DNA of 38,160 nucleotides, taken from IMG/VR virus record IMGVR_UViG_3300027985_000961, positions 1 through 38,160 of that record; one strand, written 5' to 3'. Below the pieces are notes generated by a model. It saw only the letters and a program-made list of their open reading frames with translations. It was not told the origin of the DNA and did no database searches. Made by a program: the position numbers and the translations under genes. The stretch is from a virus. Shown here piece by piece: positions 1-7,006 of this stretch. Every line of letters begins with the position of its first letter. The first letter of the stretch is position 1.

Positions 1-6
1 GCATCG

Positions 7-48
7 TGTTTAGAGGTGAGATAAATATCCAGGGGATGTGCGATAAAT
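7..48. other. Left phage end (attL) with two transposase-site repeats
   Basis: The sequence opens TGTTTAGAG and then GTGAGATAAAT (16-26), repeated as GTGCGATAAAT (38-48), exactly 22 bp apart. The inverted right end opens TGTAGCGCC followed by GCGCGAAATTT and, 22 bp on, GCGCGATAATT. The same offset (10 bases), spacing and core at both ends is what is expected of MuA-type binding sites (L1/L2 and R1/R2). No protein-binding data are implied. Confidence 0.75.
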
Positions 49-50
49 GC

Positions 51-90
51 GGGATGGCATGGGATGGCGGGGCATAGATTGGGATGGGGT
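51..90. repeat. 10-bp phased GGGATGG repeat inside left end
   Basis: GGGATGG occurs at 51, 61 and 81, with a degenerate copy (GGCATAG) at 71, so the unit repeats every 10 bp, one helical turn. A further GGGATG lies at 33. It sits between the transposase-site repeats and the 3' end of mor. It may be an architectural-protein or accessory transposase site; nothing similar is seen at the right end. Confidence 0.6.
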
Positions 91-130
91 TTTGAAATCG
101 TATTGCGCAGGATGAAATAGCAAAGCCGGA

Positions 131-481
131 TCAGAACAGGACGTGCTGATCCGGGTCGCCCTTGGCGCGGACGCGTGCGATGACTTTATAAATGCCACGT
201 ACGCTCATGTTGAATTTGCGCGCCAGGATGTGATGGTTGCGACCGTCGAACTCGTCATAGATCTGCTGGTCGCGCTTGCTCACTCGGTAGTGATGATCCA
301 TTGGAATCGTGAAATTCTGGCCACCCCAATTCTCTGCCAGGTGATTAGCGATCGCGCAGCCGATTTGATCAGCCTGTTCTCGCTCAACACCTAGCTCTTG
401 AGCAATCTCCGCCGCCCGCGAATGAATATCCTCCAGGAGCTCGTGGCGACGTCCTTCCATCGCGGTACCATCACGTGCCAT
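131..481 (-). CDS. mor: Mor-family transcription activator
   Basis: 116 residues. It resembles the Mor/C family of Mu: an N-terminal dimerisation region followed by a C-terminal helix-turn-helix (about residues 83-110, containing ILARKFNMSVRGIYKVIARV). Mor activates the middle promoter in Mu, which drives expression of the late activator C. An AAGGAGG ribosome site lies 6 bases before the ATG at 481. It is the last gene of the leftward early operon, 1 base after gemA, and its stop lies about 80 bases from the phage end proper. No second Mor/C family gene was found in the window, so this protein may itself act at the three late-promoter elements. That last step is inference. Confidence 0.92.
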   Translation of the reverse strand: MARDGTAMEGRRHELLEDIHSRAAEIAQELGVEREQADQIGCAIANHLAENWGGQNFTIPMDHHYRVSKRDQQIYDEFDGRNHHILARKFNMSVRGIYKVIARVRAKGDPDQHVLF

Positions 482-482
482 A

Positions 483-1055
483 TCAAACCTCCTTCTGACT
501 CAGGATTGAGAGCAGCCGATTCAGGGCAGCGCGGTTGCGCATCCAGCCTTTCCGCAGGCGATAGTCACGCTCGATATCGGCATCTGTGAGGCCGAGGCGT
601 AGCATTTCGCGCTCGACACAGGTCAACAGCGATCGCTTTTCCTGCTCGACATGCAGCGCAGCGATCACGGCGTCAAACTGCGGGCGCTCCTTCAGCCAGG
701 CGACCCTGTCAATCCGGAACTGCTGACGTGCGATCGAGTCGGCATAGGCCCATGGCAACCCCATATCGGCCAGCTGCGCTTCGATCTTCTGCAGCATCGG
801 CTGGGTATTCAGGTTGTGGGGTGTTCCTGGATGCTGTCCAATGGGCTGACGAGGCTGACGCTGCCCGCCTAGTTTTCCAAGCTCAAAGAGCACTTTGGCG
901 CGCTCACGGGCATTCAGATCCGCGGAGCTGCGCTTACCTGTCCACTGCTGCAGCAGATCCCGATACAGATCTTCGTCCAGTGCGAGATCTCGCTTTGCGG
1001 CATGGATGGCAGCCAGGTCGCGGGTGCGCTGTGGGTTTTTCTTCACGGTGCTCAC
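483..1055 (-). CDS. gemA: GemA / gp16-family regulator (DUF1018)
   Basis: 190 residues, about the size of Mu gp16 (GemA). The N-terminal half, with the run RTRDLAAIHAAKRDLALDED and then YRDLLQQWTGKRSS and ARERAKVLFELGKLGG, is the signature of the gp16 family. The C-terminal half continues with LGLTDADIERDYRLRKGW and ends LNRLLSILSQ. In Mu, GemA affects host gene expression and DNA relaxation, but its biochemical role is not settled. It starts at 1055 inside the end of the upstream gene (ATGA overlap with the stop at 1052), so the two are translationally coupled, and it directly precedes mor, the same order as in many Mu-like phages. Confidence 0.9.
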   Translation of the reverse strand: MSTVKKNPQRTRDLAAIHAAKRDLALDEDLYRDLLQQWTGKRSSADLNARERAKVLFELGKLGGQRQPRQPIGQHPGTPHNLNTQPMLQKIEAQLADMGLPWAYADSIARQQFRIDRVAWLKERPQFDAVIAALHVEQEKRSLLTCVEREMLRLGLTDADIERDYRLRKGWMRNRAALNRLLSILSQKEV

Positions 1056-1513
1056 CAGTCGGTATCCTTTATGTCCATGAGCGCGGCACTGACGCGGCTG
1101 CGCTTATCGCTTTTGCTATTGCGTGCCTCGGCCGGCAGTTCTTCGATGTTGCCTTCGACGACACCGGTACCGGCAGCCGACTCGATCACTTTGCGCAGGT
1201 AGGCGTGATTCGTCAGCGGTTTGAAACCGCCCGTTGCCTGCTTGTTGCGCATCTGCTCAACGACATTGACCATGGCCGGTGCGAGCTGCTCGATCGGGGC
1301 CAGTTCCATAACTTCATTCGCAATACGTAGGGCTCGGTCGAATGTCAGATCGCGCGAGGTGGAACGAAACAGCGTCATATACGAGACCAACACACGGCCA
1401 GGAATTCGGTCGAGATCCGCGACCAGCGCTAGCAGTTTGCTGGCGGACTCGTCCTGGACGACATCCTCCAGGTGAATATTCCCGTGGCATTTCGGGCAGC
1501 GACCCAGCTTCAT
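1052..1513 (-). CDS. Early protein with N-terminal zinc-knuckle-like CPKC
   Basis: 153 residues when started at the ATG at 1513, chosen because GGAG lies 7 bases upstream; an open frame continues to 1642 but has no better start. It begins MKLGRCPKCHG, with a single CxxC that could be half of a zinc site or pair with another subunit. A mostly helical middle (DRIPGRVLVSYMTLFRS, RALRIANEVMELAPIEQLAP) and a basic, polar tail follow. Similar proteins sit just before gemA in B3-like phages; a role in replication or regulation is a guess. It overlaps gemA by 4 bases. Confidence 0.8.
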   Translation of the reverse strand: MKLGRCPKCHGNIHLEDVVQDESASKLLALVADLDRIPGRVLVSYMTLFRSTSRDLTFDRALRIANEVMELAPIEQLAPAMVNVVEQMRNKQATGGFKPLTNHAYLRKVIESAAGTGVVEGNIEELPAEARNSKSDKRSRVSAALMDIKDTDW

Positions 1514-1638
1514 TACACTCTCCAAAAAATAGGAATTTTTCCTATACCGCCCCGTCGTCCAGCGACTAAATTTAGTGGGCGCGTAATGGCAAAATCCGCG
1601 CCGGTGGTGCCGGCTCATAGAGTCGGCACCACCACCCT
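1514..1638 (-). promoter_or_regulatory. Dyad-rich leader, possible middle promoter
   Basis: Non-coding leader before the three last early genes. Three inverted repeats are visible: TAGGAATTTTTCCTA (1530-1544), the perfect palindrome ACTAAATTTAGT (1565-1576), and a 13-bp stem with a 5-base loop (arms 1603-1615 and 1621-1633, one G-T pair). On the minus strand a TATAGG -10-like hexamer lies within the first dyad, with TTTAGT 18 bases upstream. In Mu the middle promoter lies between the early block and late genes and is Mor-activated; here it could drive gemA and mor. The promoter call is inference. Confidence 0.45.
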
Positions 1639-1851
1639 TCATACGCGTCGGTCACATGTGCCGTCGCAGTAATAGCAGACGTTATTACCCATCCCCGTGA
1701 TGCACGGGTGCAACTCGTTAATCGCTGCACGCAGCGCTTCTCCGAACGACTGGGCCGGCGTCGGTAGCGTCCCTGGTTCTGCCATGCCACTGATGTTCAC
1801 TTCGACGTGGCCGTGGTCGTTATCGGTCAGGGTGATAGTGACAGTTGTCAT
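1639..1851 (-). CDS. Small early protein with CYYCDGTC motif
   Basis: 70 residues if started at 1851 (MTTVTITL), where the ATG sits just after the stop of the upstream gene (stop at 1853-1855); an ATG 11 codons earlier lies within that gene. It has a short beta-like N-terminus (TTVTITLTDNDHGHVEVNI), a helix (SFGEALRAAINEL), and a C-terminal cluster of cysteines (CITGMGNNVCYYCDGTC) that could bind a metal. I do not recognise a family. It belongs to the string of coupled small genes between DUF3164 and gemA. Its stop is followed at once by the 1603-1633 hairpin. Confidence 0.7.
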   Translation of the reverse strand: MTTVTITLTDNDHGHVEVNISGMAEPGTLPTPAQSFGEALRAAINELHPCITGMGNNVCYYCDGTCDRRV

Positions 1852-1852
1852 G

Positions 1853-2077
1853 TCATACCTCGGAGCCGTTATCTGTCGGTTCATCGGTCACCTGGTACGT
1901 AGCGAGCTGCCAAGAAACGCTCAGGAGCCAGCGAAACTGATTACGCTCGGTCCATATTGCTACAGCAGCAATCACGCACATCCCCACAATGGCATTCCCT
2001 ACTGCGATTAGTGGCCAAAACGGTCTCACCCAATGCGGCTTAATCCAGTCGACCAGATCCTGTTTTTTGATGCTCAT
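1853..2077 (-). CDS. Small inner-membrane protein
   Basis: 74 residues, started at the ATG at 2077, which falls 1 base after the stop of the upstream 41-codon gene; the in-frame ATG at 2089 is inside that gene. There is one clear membrane segment (about residues 24-46, FWPLIAVGNAIVGMCVIAAV) after a charged, aromatic N-terminus (MSIKKQDLVDWIKPHW) and before a polar C-tail. Membrane proteins of this size in early phage operons may affect superinfection or host physiology, but no function can be assigned. Confidence 0.7.
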   Translation of the reverse strand: MSIKKQDLVDWIKPHWVRPFWPLIAVGNAIVGMCVIAAVAIWTERNQFRWLLSVSWQLATYQVTDEPTDNGSEV

Positions 2078-2078
2078 C

Positions 2079-2204
2079 TCACACCTCATCCGGCCGTGCG
2101 TGGGTTTCGCCGAGCAGTCGGATCGCGGCCTCTGCCTGGCCGGAGGTCATGCGGCCCAGAAACACCAGGTCCGCCTCCAGGCTTTCGTGATTAATGACCG
2201 ACAT
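2079..2204 (-). CDS. 41-residue early peptide
   Basis: A short coding frame: it begins MSVINHESLEADLVFLG and ends THARPDEV. Support comes from a GAGAGG ribosome site 8 bases before the ATG at 2204, a 14-base overlap with the upstream zinc-ribbon gene, and a stop only 1 base before the next ATG at 2077, so it fills the space between two coupled genes. The composition suggests two short helices (ESLEADLVFLGRM, SGQAEAAIRLLGE). Function unknown. Confidence 0.68.
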   Translation of the reverse strand: MSVINHESLEADLVFLGRMTSGQAEAAIRLLGETHARPDEV

Positions 2205-2397
2205 GCTTGAACCTCTCCCAATCCTTCGCGCACTCGTCGTCGCAGAACAGCTTTTCCGCGCCGGCCGGGCCGAACGGCTCGCCGCAGTTGTGGCACTCGC
2301 CGATCGGCTCCAGCTCGCGGCCGGCTTTACGCGCTGCGTCGATCGTCAGCTCCAGAACCTGGGATTCGATAACGTCGGTCTGGTCGAATACGTCCAT
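2191..2397 (-). CDS. Small zinc-ribbon protein
   Basis: 68 residues. Two pairs of cysteines, CHNC at about 35-38 and CDDEC at about 52-56, flank a loop rich in Gly and Pro and form a probable single zinc-ribbon, in the style of short phage C4 proteins. The N-terminal half is helical (QVLELTIDAARKAGRELEPI). A DksA/TraR-like role is possible but the usual long coiled coil is absent, so I prefer 'zinc-ribbon protein of unknown function'. A GAGGTG ribosome site precedes the ATG at 2397. Confidence 0.78.
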   Translation of the reverse strand: MDVFDQTDVIESQVLELTIDAARKAGRELEPIGECHNCGEPFGPAGAEKLFCDDECAKDWERFKHVGH

Positions 2398-2405
2398 GAT
2401 TCACC

Positions 2406-2645
2406 TCACATATCGCGCTGCATCAGTTCCACGTCGGCTACGGGCACCTTCGCAGATGTTTTGTGTGGGTCGCCGGCGCGATTACTGCGCCGGTAGTCCT
2501 GATAGGCGACGGTCACCTCTCCGGTACGTGGATGGATCTTTCTGATCACACCGTCAAAGGTGTGCCCATCCAGCCTCATCTCTACCTGGTCGAACTGCTC
2601 AACCGCATATACGCCGTCGTCGCCGTAATAAAGTGACTTGCCCAT
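2406..2645 (-). CDS. Small early protein, beta-rich
   Basis: 79 residues from the ATG at 2645 (MGKSLYYGDDGVYAVEQF). This start overlaps the DUF3164 stop by one base (TGATG), better than an earlier ATG that would lie inside DUF3164. The sequence is mostly predicted strand (QVEMRLDGHTFDGVIRKI, GEVTVAYQDYRR) and could be a small barrel. No family recognised. Part of the coupled early operon. Confidence 0.72.
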   Translation of the reverse strand: MGKSLYYGDDGVYAVEQFDQVEMRLDGHTFDGVIRKIHPRTGEVTVAYQDYRRSNRAGDPHKTSAKVPVADVELMQRDM

Positions 2646-3280
2646 CACGCACCCCCAACCTTGGCGATATCGAGCGGGATCAGGTTCCACTCCGTTTCAG
2701 AGATCCGCTCATACACCCGGACATAGACGGCGGTACCGGAGTTGCGCATCGCCGCCCGCAGTGCCTGCATGGCGCGATCCCATTCTTCGTCGTCGGCGAT
2801 ATCCCAGCTCAGCATCTCCAGCAGCCGGTAGGTGCGGACCTGGCCATCCTTAATACCGAAGGCCGCTTCAAACACGCTGCGCATCGTGCTGGCACCGACA
2901 CCCCAGCGTTCGATGCAGGCTTCGATCAGCGCTCTGGCTGCTTCTACCTCCTCCGTGAAGGCAATCAGATCTCGGAAGGAGCGGATAATTTTGAAACGGC
3001 CATCGTAGGAGGTGATCTCCACGTTGCCCTTCTTACCCCCGAGCTGAATGCCCAGGCGTTCCTTAGCGATATCGATCAGGTCGTCGATATCACCCAGCGC
3101 CCGCGCCTTGAACTCAGCCAGCTGACGGCTCAGTTCCACCGCGGCCGGAGCCAGCTGCGAGACCACCTGGTCGCGTAGCTGGTCCTGTTCGGGGATGTTG
3201 GCGATCTGAATCAGATCGCCGCGGTAGTTCTGCAGATACCCCTCGGGGATCTTCTGCGGGATGGGTACCTGGGCGCTCAT
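2645..3280 (-). CDS. DUF3164 family early protein
   Basis: 211 residues. The opening PEGYLQNYRGDLIQIANI followed by RDQVVSQLAPAAVELSRQLA, the central block with IDDLIDIAKERLGIQLGGKK, and the conserved FRSFRDLIAFTEEVEAARALIE-like segment match the DUF3164 family, found in nearly all Mu-like phages after the transposase genes. Mu-like elements often carry a Gam end-protecting protein near here; DUF3164 is not Gam and no Gam was found. Function unknown; the family's constant place suggests a role in early replication. Coupled to both neighbours by overlapping stop and start codons. Confidence 0.88.
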   Translation of the reverse strand: MSAQVPIPQKIPEGYLQNYRGDLIQIANIPEQDQLRDQVVSQLAPAAVELSRQLAEFKARALGDIDDLIDIAKERLGIQLGGKKGNVEITSYDGRFKIIRSFRDLIAFTEEVEAARALIEACIERWGVGASTMRSVFEAAFGIKDGQVRTYRLLEMLSWDIADDEEWDRAMQALRAAMRNSGTAVYVRVYERISETEWNLIPLDIAKVGGA

Positions 3281-3552
3281 GCGATCATCTCCACTTCAGT
3301 TGCTTGAGGCTTGCGGTACTGCAGCAGCTCCATCAGGTCGCCGGTGTGGTTGTGCACCGCGCTGCACAGCACGGCGCGGGTATGCTTGCCGTCGTCGTAG
3401 CGGTTCAGGTTTGCGTTGACACTTTCCTCGGTGATCACCAGGGCGCGCTGCGGCTTGGTGGTAAACAGGCAGTCGCCTTTACCCCAGAACACCACGCGCC
3501 CTTCAGTCCGTGTCGCGACGACGTCGATGATGTAGTAGTCGTAGAGGCTCAT
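3277..3552 (-). CDS. Small conserved early protein
   Basis: 91 residues from the ATG at 3552 (MSLYDYYIIDVVATRTEG), which overlaps the upstream stop as TGATG; a 10-codon longer frame lies within the upstream gene and is unlikely. The protein is beta-rich in its first half (DYYIIDVVATRTEGRVVFWG) with a helical end. It overlaps the DUF3164 gene by 4 bases. No function recognised. Confidence 0.75.
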   Translation of the reverse strand: MSLYDYYIIDVVATRTEGRVVFWGKGDCLFTTKPQRALVITEESVNANLNRYDDGKHTRAVLCSAVHNHTGDLMELLQYRKPQATEVEMIA

Positions 3553-3821
3553 CAGTCCTTCTCCTCCCAAACGACCTTGCAACCAGAAATGTCAGCAACC
3601 CACTCGTAGCACTTCACATGGTCGACAATAATTCGGCGCTTCCACGCTCCCTTGAGGTGAATGCAACCCGGTCCCCGGTAGATTTTGATAACCGGATGAC
3701 TCCCGATACGGTTGATATCCATCACCGACAACCCGTTGGCGTGCAGCACGTTGACGGCCAGTTGTGTCTGAGCCAGCCGTTCCATAATCATTTGATTCTG
3801 TTTGTCTGATTCATGAGACAT
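3552..3821 (-). CDS. Small early protein after muB
   Basis: 89 residues. A helical N-terminus (KQNQMIMERLAQTQLAVNVL) is followed by a short strand-rich region with conserved-looking HPVIKIYRGPGC and WKRRIIVDHVKCYEWVAD. The ATG at 3821 is 1 base after the muB-like stop, with AAGGGGGTG 6 bases before it. No function recognised; position suggests a replication accessory. Confidence 0.72.
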   Translation of the reverse strand: MSHESDKQNQMIMERLAQTQLAVNVLHANGLSVMDINRIGSHPVIKIYRGPGCIHLKGAWKRRIIVDHVKCYEWVADISGCKVVWEEKD

Positions 3822-3822
3822 G

Positions 3823-4992
3823 TCACACCCCCTTGATGAGGTCAGCGGTTAGTTTCGGGATGCCGAGCGTTGCAGCTTCGTTGAGCGCAGCCGTCACGAC
3901 GTTGTGGACAGCCAGCGGATACAGCGCGCTGAACCCCTGGCCGGTGAGTTTGGTGCGCAGCGCCTCGATGGCGGCGGGTTCGAGGATCTTGTTGAGGTCG
4001 GCCCCGGCGATCTTGAAGCGGTGCTGCAGGTAGCCTTCGAGGTGCGCATCCAGGGGGCGCAGCGTGACCACCTCGCAGCGCTGGACGATCTCGCGGACAC
4101 GGGGATTACGTTCGTCCAGGCGCCGGCCAAGCTCGGTCTGGCCAATCAGGATGATCGAGAGCAGCTTGTTGAAGCCGTCCTCCAGCTCGTAGAACCGCTT
4201 CAGATGCTTGAGCGTGGCGATCGGCAGGCCGTGCGCCTCCTCGATCACCAGCACGTGCCGGTTACCGGCACGGTAGCTTTCCAGCAGCGCCTCATGAGCC
4301 TGGCGAAACTGCGCCTCTGAGCTGGCTTTGCGCGTCTCAGCCGGCGCGACGGCACGCATGATCGACTCGGCGATGTGAGAGGCTTTCAGCGTCTTGCCAC
4401 GCTCGTCGTTCTCCTCCATACCCAGCACGTAGGGCTCGATCAGGATGATCGGATCGTGTTCGGTCTGCGCCCAGGTCGCGAGATCCTTGCGCAGCGTCGA
4501 TTTACCGGCACCGGATTCGCCCACCAGCGCCATAAAAATGCCGAACTTGGCCCCGGCCCGCATCGACTCGCGCACGTAGCGGATATCCGGAGTGAGGTAG
4601 ACTTCATCGGCTGAACGCACCTCCGCAAACGGATCTCGGAAGAGCCCGAATGCCCGCTTGGCGTCTGTTGTGAGGGTCTGTTTACGTAGTAACATCAAAT
4701 GCTCCTGGTTTTGCTCTGCGTGGGGCGTTCTGGGAATGGCCGTGCTCCCGGTTGCCGCCGGGGCATGGCCCTCAAATTCAAACAGGCCACTTTCGTGGTG
4801 CGGCTGCAGGCCATTGGCGCGCAGGATGTCGACGATTTCCGCCTGAAAATCCTCAACTGTTGCCCGGCGGGGGTACTTGCCGCGGTGGATCAACTGAGTG
4901 ATCGCCGCGGGTGATACGTGGACGCTACGAGCCAGATCGCTCTTGCTGAAATCGAGCATCTCAAGCACTCGATTGAGTTGCATGGGCATCAT
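3823..4992 (-). CDS. MuB-like transposition ATPase with N-terminal HTH
   Basis: 389 residues. Residues about 4-50 are a lambda-repressor-like HTH (LNRVLEMLDFSKSDLARSVH). Then comes an AAA ATPase of the TniB/MuB/ExeA type: Walker A GESGAGKST (about 158-166), Walker B HVLVIEEAH (about 246-254), followed by sensor-like LIGQTELGRR. MuB selects target DNA, forms filaments and stimulates the transposase. SD GGAGGTG precedes two adjacent ATGs (4992, 4989); either may be used, and an ATG at 4983 is further away. It overlaps the upstream HTH gene. The HTH domain closely resembles that stand-alone upstream protein. Confidence 0.93.
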   Translation of the reverse strand: MMPMQLNRVLEMLDFSKSDLARSVHVSPAAITQLIHRGKYPRRATVEDFQAEIVDILRANGLQPHHESGLFEFEGHAPAATGSTAIPRTPHAEQNQEHLMLLRKQTLTTDAKRAFGLFRDPFAEVRSADEVYLTPDIRYVRESMRAGAKFGIFMALVGESGAGKSTLRKDLATWAQTEHDPIILIEPYVLGMEENDERGKTLKASHIAESIMRAVAPAETRKASSEAQFRQAHEALLESYRAGNRHVLVIEEAHGLPIATLKHLKRFYELEDGFNKLLSIILIGQTELGRRLDERNPRVREIVQRCEVVTLRPLDAHLEGYLQHRFKIAGADLNKILEPAAIEALRTKLTGQGFSALYPLAVHNVVTAALNEAATLGIPKLTADLIKGV

Positions 4993-5237
4993 TCACCTCC
5001 TACCGAAACTTCGGTCTCTGGGTGTTCATCGAAAATGCCCTCAAGCTGTTCGTCGGTGGCGCCGTGTTCCTCCAAGAAGTCGAGGACACTCCAGAATCCC
5101 AACTCATTGAAGGCGACCTGCCATTCTCCGCGATCACATAGGCCAGCGATTGCCTTGGGTGAATACCGCGTCGCATCAGCAAGATCGGCCTGGGTTAATC
5201 CAAGATCTGCCAGCACCAACTTCAGTTTCAGGGCCAT
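4989..5237 (-). CDS. Stand-alone HTH protein, paralogue of MuB N-terminus
   Basis: 82 residues. The first 40 (MALKLKLVLADLGLTQADLA, then SPKAIAGLCDRGEW) form a helix-turn-helix that lines up residue for residue with the N-terminal HTH of the adjacent ATPase (shared VL, DLA, SP, AI, RG). An acidic tail follows (EEHGATDEQLEGIFDEHPET). It is tied to both neighbours by 1- and 4-base overlaps, so it is made together with transposase and MuB. It may bind the same DNA or form mixed oligomers with the ATPase. That is inference. Confidence 0.82.
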   Translation of the reverse strand: MALKLKLVLADLGLTQADLADATRYSPKAIAGLCDRGEWQVAFNELGFWSVLDFLEEHGATDEQLEGIFDEHPETEVSVGGE

Positions 5238-7006
5238 TACTCACCCCCTACCGCACGCAGCGTGGTGGGGGTCTTGCGCCGCATAGCGGCCTCAATAGAG
5301 TCCAGTTCGTCCTCTGGAATGCCCTCCGAGTAGCGCTGAACCAGCCACTGATAGTTTTCGCCGGTCCAGGCATCACCTAACCGGGCGCGCAGGCGGCGAG
5401 CGGCTTCAACATGGTTAAGCAGCATCGACTGAACTTTCGGAATCGGAACATCCAAATCGGTACCACGGCGCGGCATGTAGGTCGGCAGGGCCGCGTCAGA
5501 AACCGGCTTGTAGGGGTCGAACTGACCGTTCAATGGGATCGTTTTCGCCTTCCGCGCGGCTTCAGCTTCGCTGACCGTCTCGGTGCCGGTCATCATCTGA
5601 TCGATCGCTTTGCGCGCCTTCTGGGCCACGGTTTCAGGCAGCTGAGCATAATTCTCGCCATAGACCGGCCCGTCGATGGCGAAACCCCACTCGTCTTTTT
5701 CGACGCGTGGAACGACATGGAACGTCTCAAAACCCTCCTCATCGATCAGCACGATCTGCGCGGCATCATCACGCCAGGGATTGCGCGTAATCAGCAGCTT
5801 CTGACCGACCATGACGCCAGGCACATGGCGTACGTCGTATTCATCGCCATTGAAGGGGATGCGAAGCTTCGGCTTCACGGTACGTTCTACCGGCTCGGCC
5901 ACGGCCAATTCGCGGCAGATCTCCACAGACGGTACCTTGATCAGTTGCGTCTCGGTGATCGTCAGCCATACCGCACTGCGCGTACGACCATGCCGGGAAT
6001 GCACTGCCTGCGCGTTGAATACGCCACGCCACTGGGCGGCCAGCTCGTTCAACTCCTCCAGATCGGCCACCGGGCGGAACCGCAGGCCAGATTCAAACTT
6101 GCGTTCGATAATGTCGCGGGCCTTCTCCACCTGACCGGTGGCCCGGGCGTTACCGGCTTTGTGAGCGATCGGCTGGATGCCCAGCGCCTTGCACAGATTC
6201 CGCGTCATGGCGCTGGTGTTAGCACTACCTGGGTCCATGTAGAGGATGGATGGCCGCCCATGCATCAGGTCGGCACCACCACGCTCCTGCATCGCCTCGA
6301 TCAATACCGAGCAGAGGTTCTCGCCGGACTCTGCCCCCATCACATACTGAACGTATATCCAGCCACTGGTGTGGTCGGTAATCTCGTAGGACCAGACGCG
6401 ATTCGACATAATGCGTGCAATGTTGCGCGGCTTATTCTTATAGAACTGATCGTGCTCCATTACGTGAAGGCCGTTCGCGCCGCGCTCCCGAGGTGTCAGG
6501 TAATAGAGCACGCACAAAGAGGCGTCGATCTGCCAGACATGGTTCGGATGCAGGCTGCGCACTTCACTACAGGGCGCAGGAGCCAGCAGTTGGTCTGGGT
6601 GGAGGCCGTAGCCAACCAGTGCCCGTGAAATAGCGCTATCGCTCATCGGCACCAGCTCGCCGGTGCTTTTATCGATCCGTTCGGCGCGGATCATGCCGTT
6701 GGCGCGTAGGGCTGTAACACAATCCGGCAGGCTGTAGAGACGCTTGCCGTTGGCACGCAGCGTCTCCATCATCACGCCACTGATCAGCTGCGCCTCTTCA
6801 TAGGTCAGATCACTGCGACCGGCATCAGAGCGTTGTTTGCGGGTGGCCGCTTTCACCGTCAGCTTGTTCAGGTTGCGATGCAGCGTGGCCTGCGAAATAC
6901 CCAGATCGAGGCACGCCTTCGCATAGATCGCCTGCTTTTCGCCGTGGCCTGCCACCCTAACGGCCTGGGCGACCAGAACCAGGCGTTCCGTGATGACGGC
7001 GTTCAT
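5237..7006 (-). CDS. DDE transposase (MuA/TniA-like)
   Basis: 589 residues. N-terminal helical DNA-binding domains (about 1-50, ISQATLHRNLNKLT) precede an integrase-type RNase H core. Catalytic residues appear as D161 (HVWQIDAS), D258 (LYMDPGSAN) and E294 (GQVEKARD), giving DD35E spacing. A Mu transposase beta-barrel domain follows (RIPFNGDEYDVRHVPGV), then a helical tail that, in MuA, contacts MuB. It performs strand transfer for integration and for replicative transposition, acting at the phage ends. The start at 7006 overlaps the upstream stop (ATGA); it lacks a strong ribosome site and probably relies on coupling. Confidence 0.96.
   Translation of the reverse strand: MNAVITERLVLVAQAVRVAGHGEKQAIYAKACLDLGISQATLHRNLNKLTVKAATRKQRSDAGRSDLTYEEAQLISGVMMETLRANGKRLYSLPDCVTALRANGMIRAERIDKSTGELVPMSDSAISRALVGYGLHPDQLLAPAPCSEVRSLHPNHVWQIDASLCVLYYLTPRERGANGLHVMEHDQFYKNKPRNIARIMSNRVWSYEITDHTSGWIYVQYVMGAESGENLCSVLIEAMQERGGADLMHGRPSILYMDPGSANTSAMTRNLCKALGIQPIAHKAGNARATGQVEKARDIIERKFESGLRFRPVADLEELNELAAQWRGVFNAQAVHSRHGRTRSAVWLTITETQLIKVPSVEICRELAVAEPVERTVKPKLRIPFNGDEYDVRHVPGVMVGQKLLITRNPWRDDAAQIVLIDEEGFETFHVVPRVEKDEWGFAIDGPVYGENYAQLPETVAQKARKAIDQMMTGTETVSEAEAARKAKTIPLNGQFDPYKPVSDAALPTYMPRRGTDLDVPIPKVQSMLLNHVEAARRLRARLGDAWTGENYQWLVQRYSEGIPEDELDSIEAAMRRKTPTTLRAVGGE

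Noticed and set aside
728-1330. 200-codon plus-strand frame
   Set aside because: Antisense to gemA and the gene before it, which have coupled starts and recognised products.
1603-1633. Hairpin as a strong intrinsic terminator for the early operon
   Set aside because: No T-run follows the stem on the minus strand within the usual distance, and gemA and mor downstream must be expressed; treated as possible attenuator only.
1572-1790. 72-codon minus-strand frame over the leader
   Set aside because: Overlaps the 70-residue gene in another frame and runs through the 1603-1633 hairpin; no ribosome site.
2191-2397. TraR/DksA identity for the zinc-ribbon protein
   Set aside because: Has two cysteine pairs but not the family spacing or the acidic helical hairpin, so only 'zinc ribbon' is supported.
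5411-6628. Long plus-strand frame of about 405 codons
   Set aside because: Antisense to the transposase, with His/Arg/Leu-rich composition typical of shadows in GC-rich DNA and no ribosome site.
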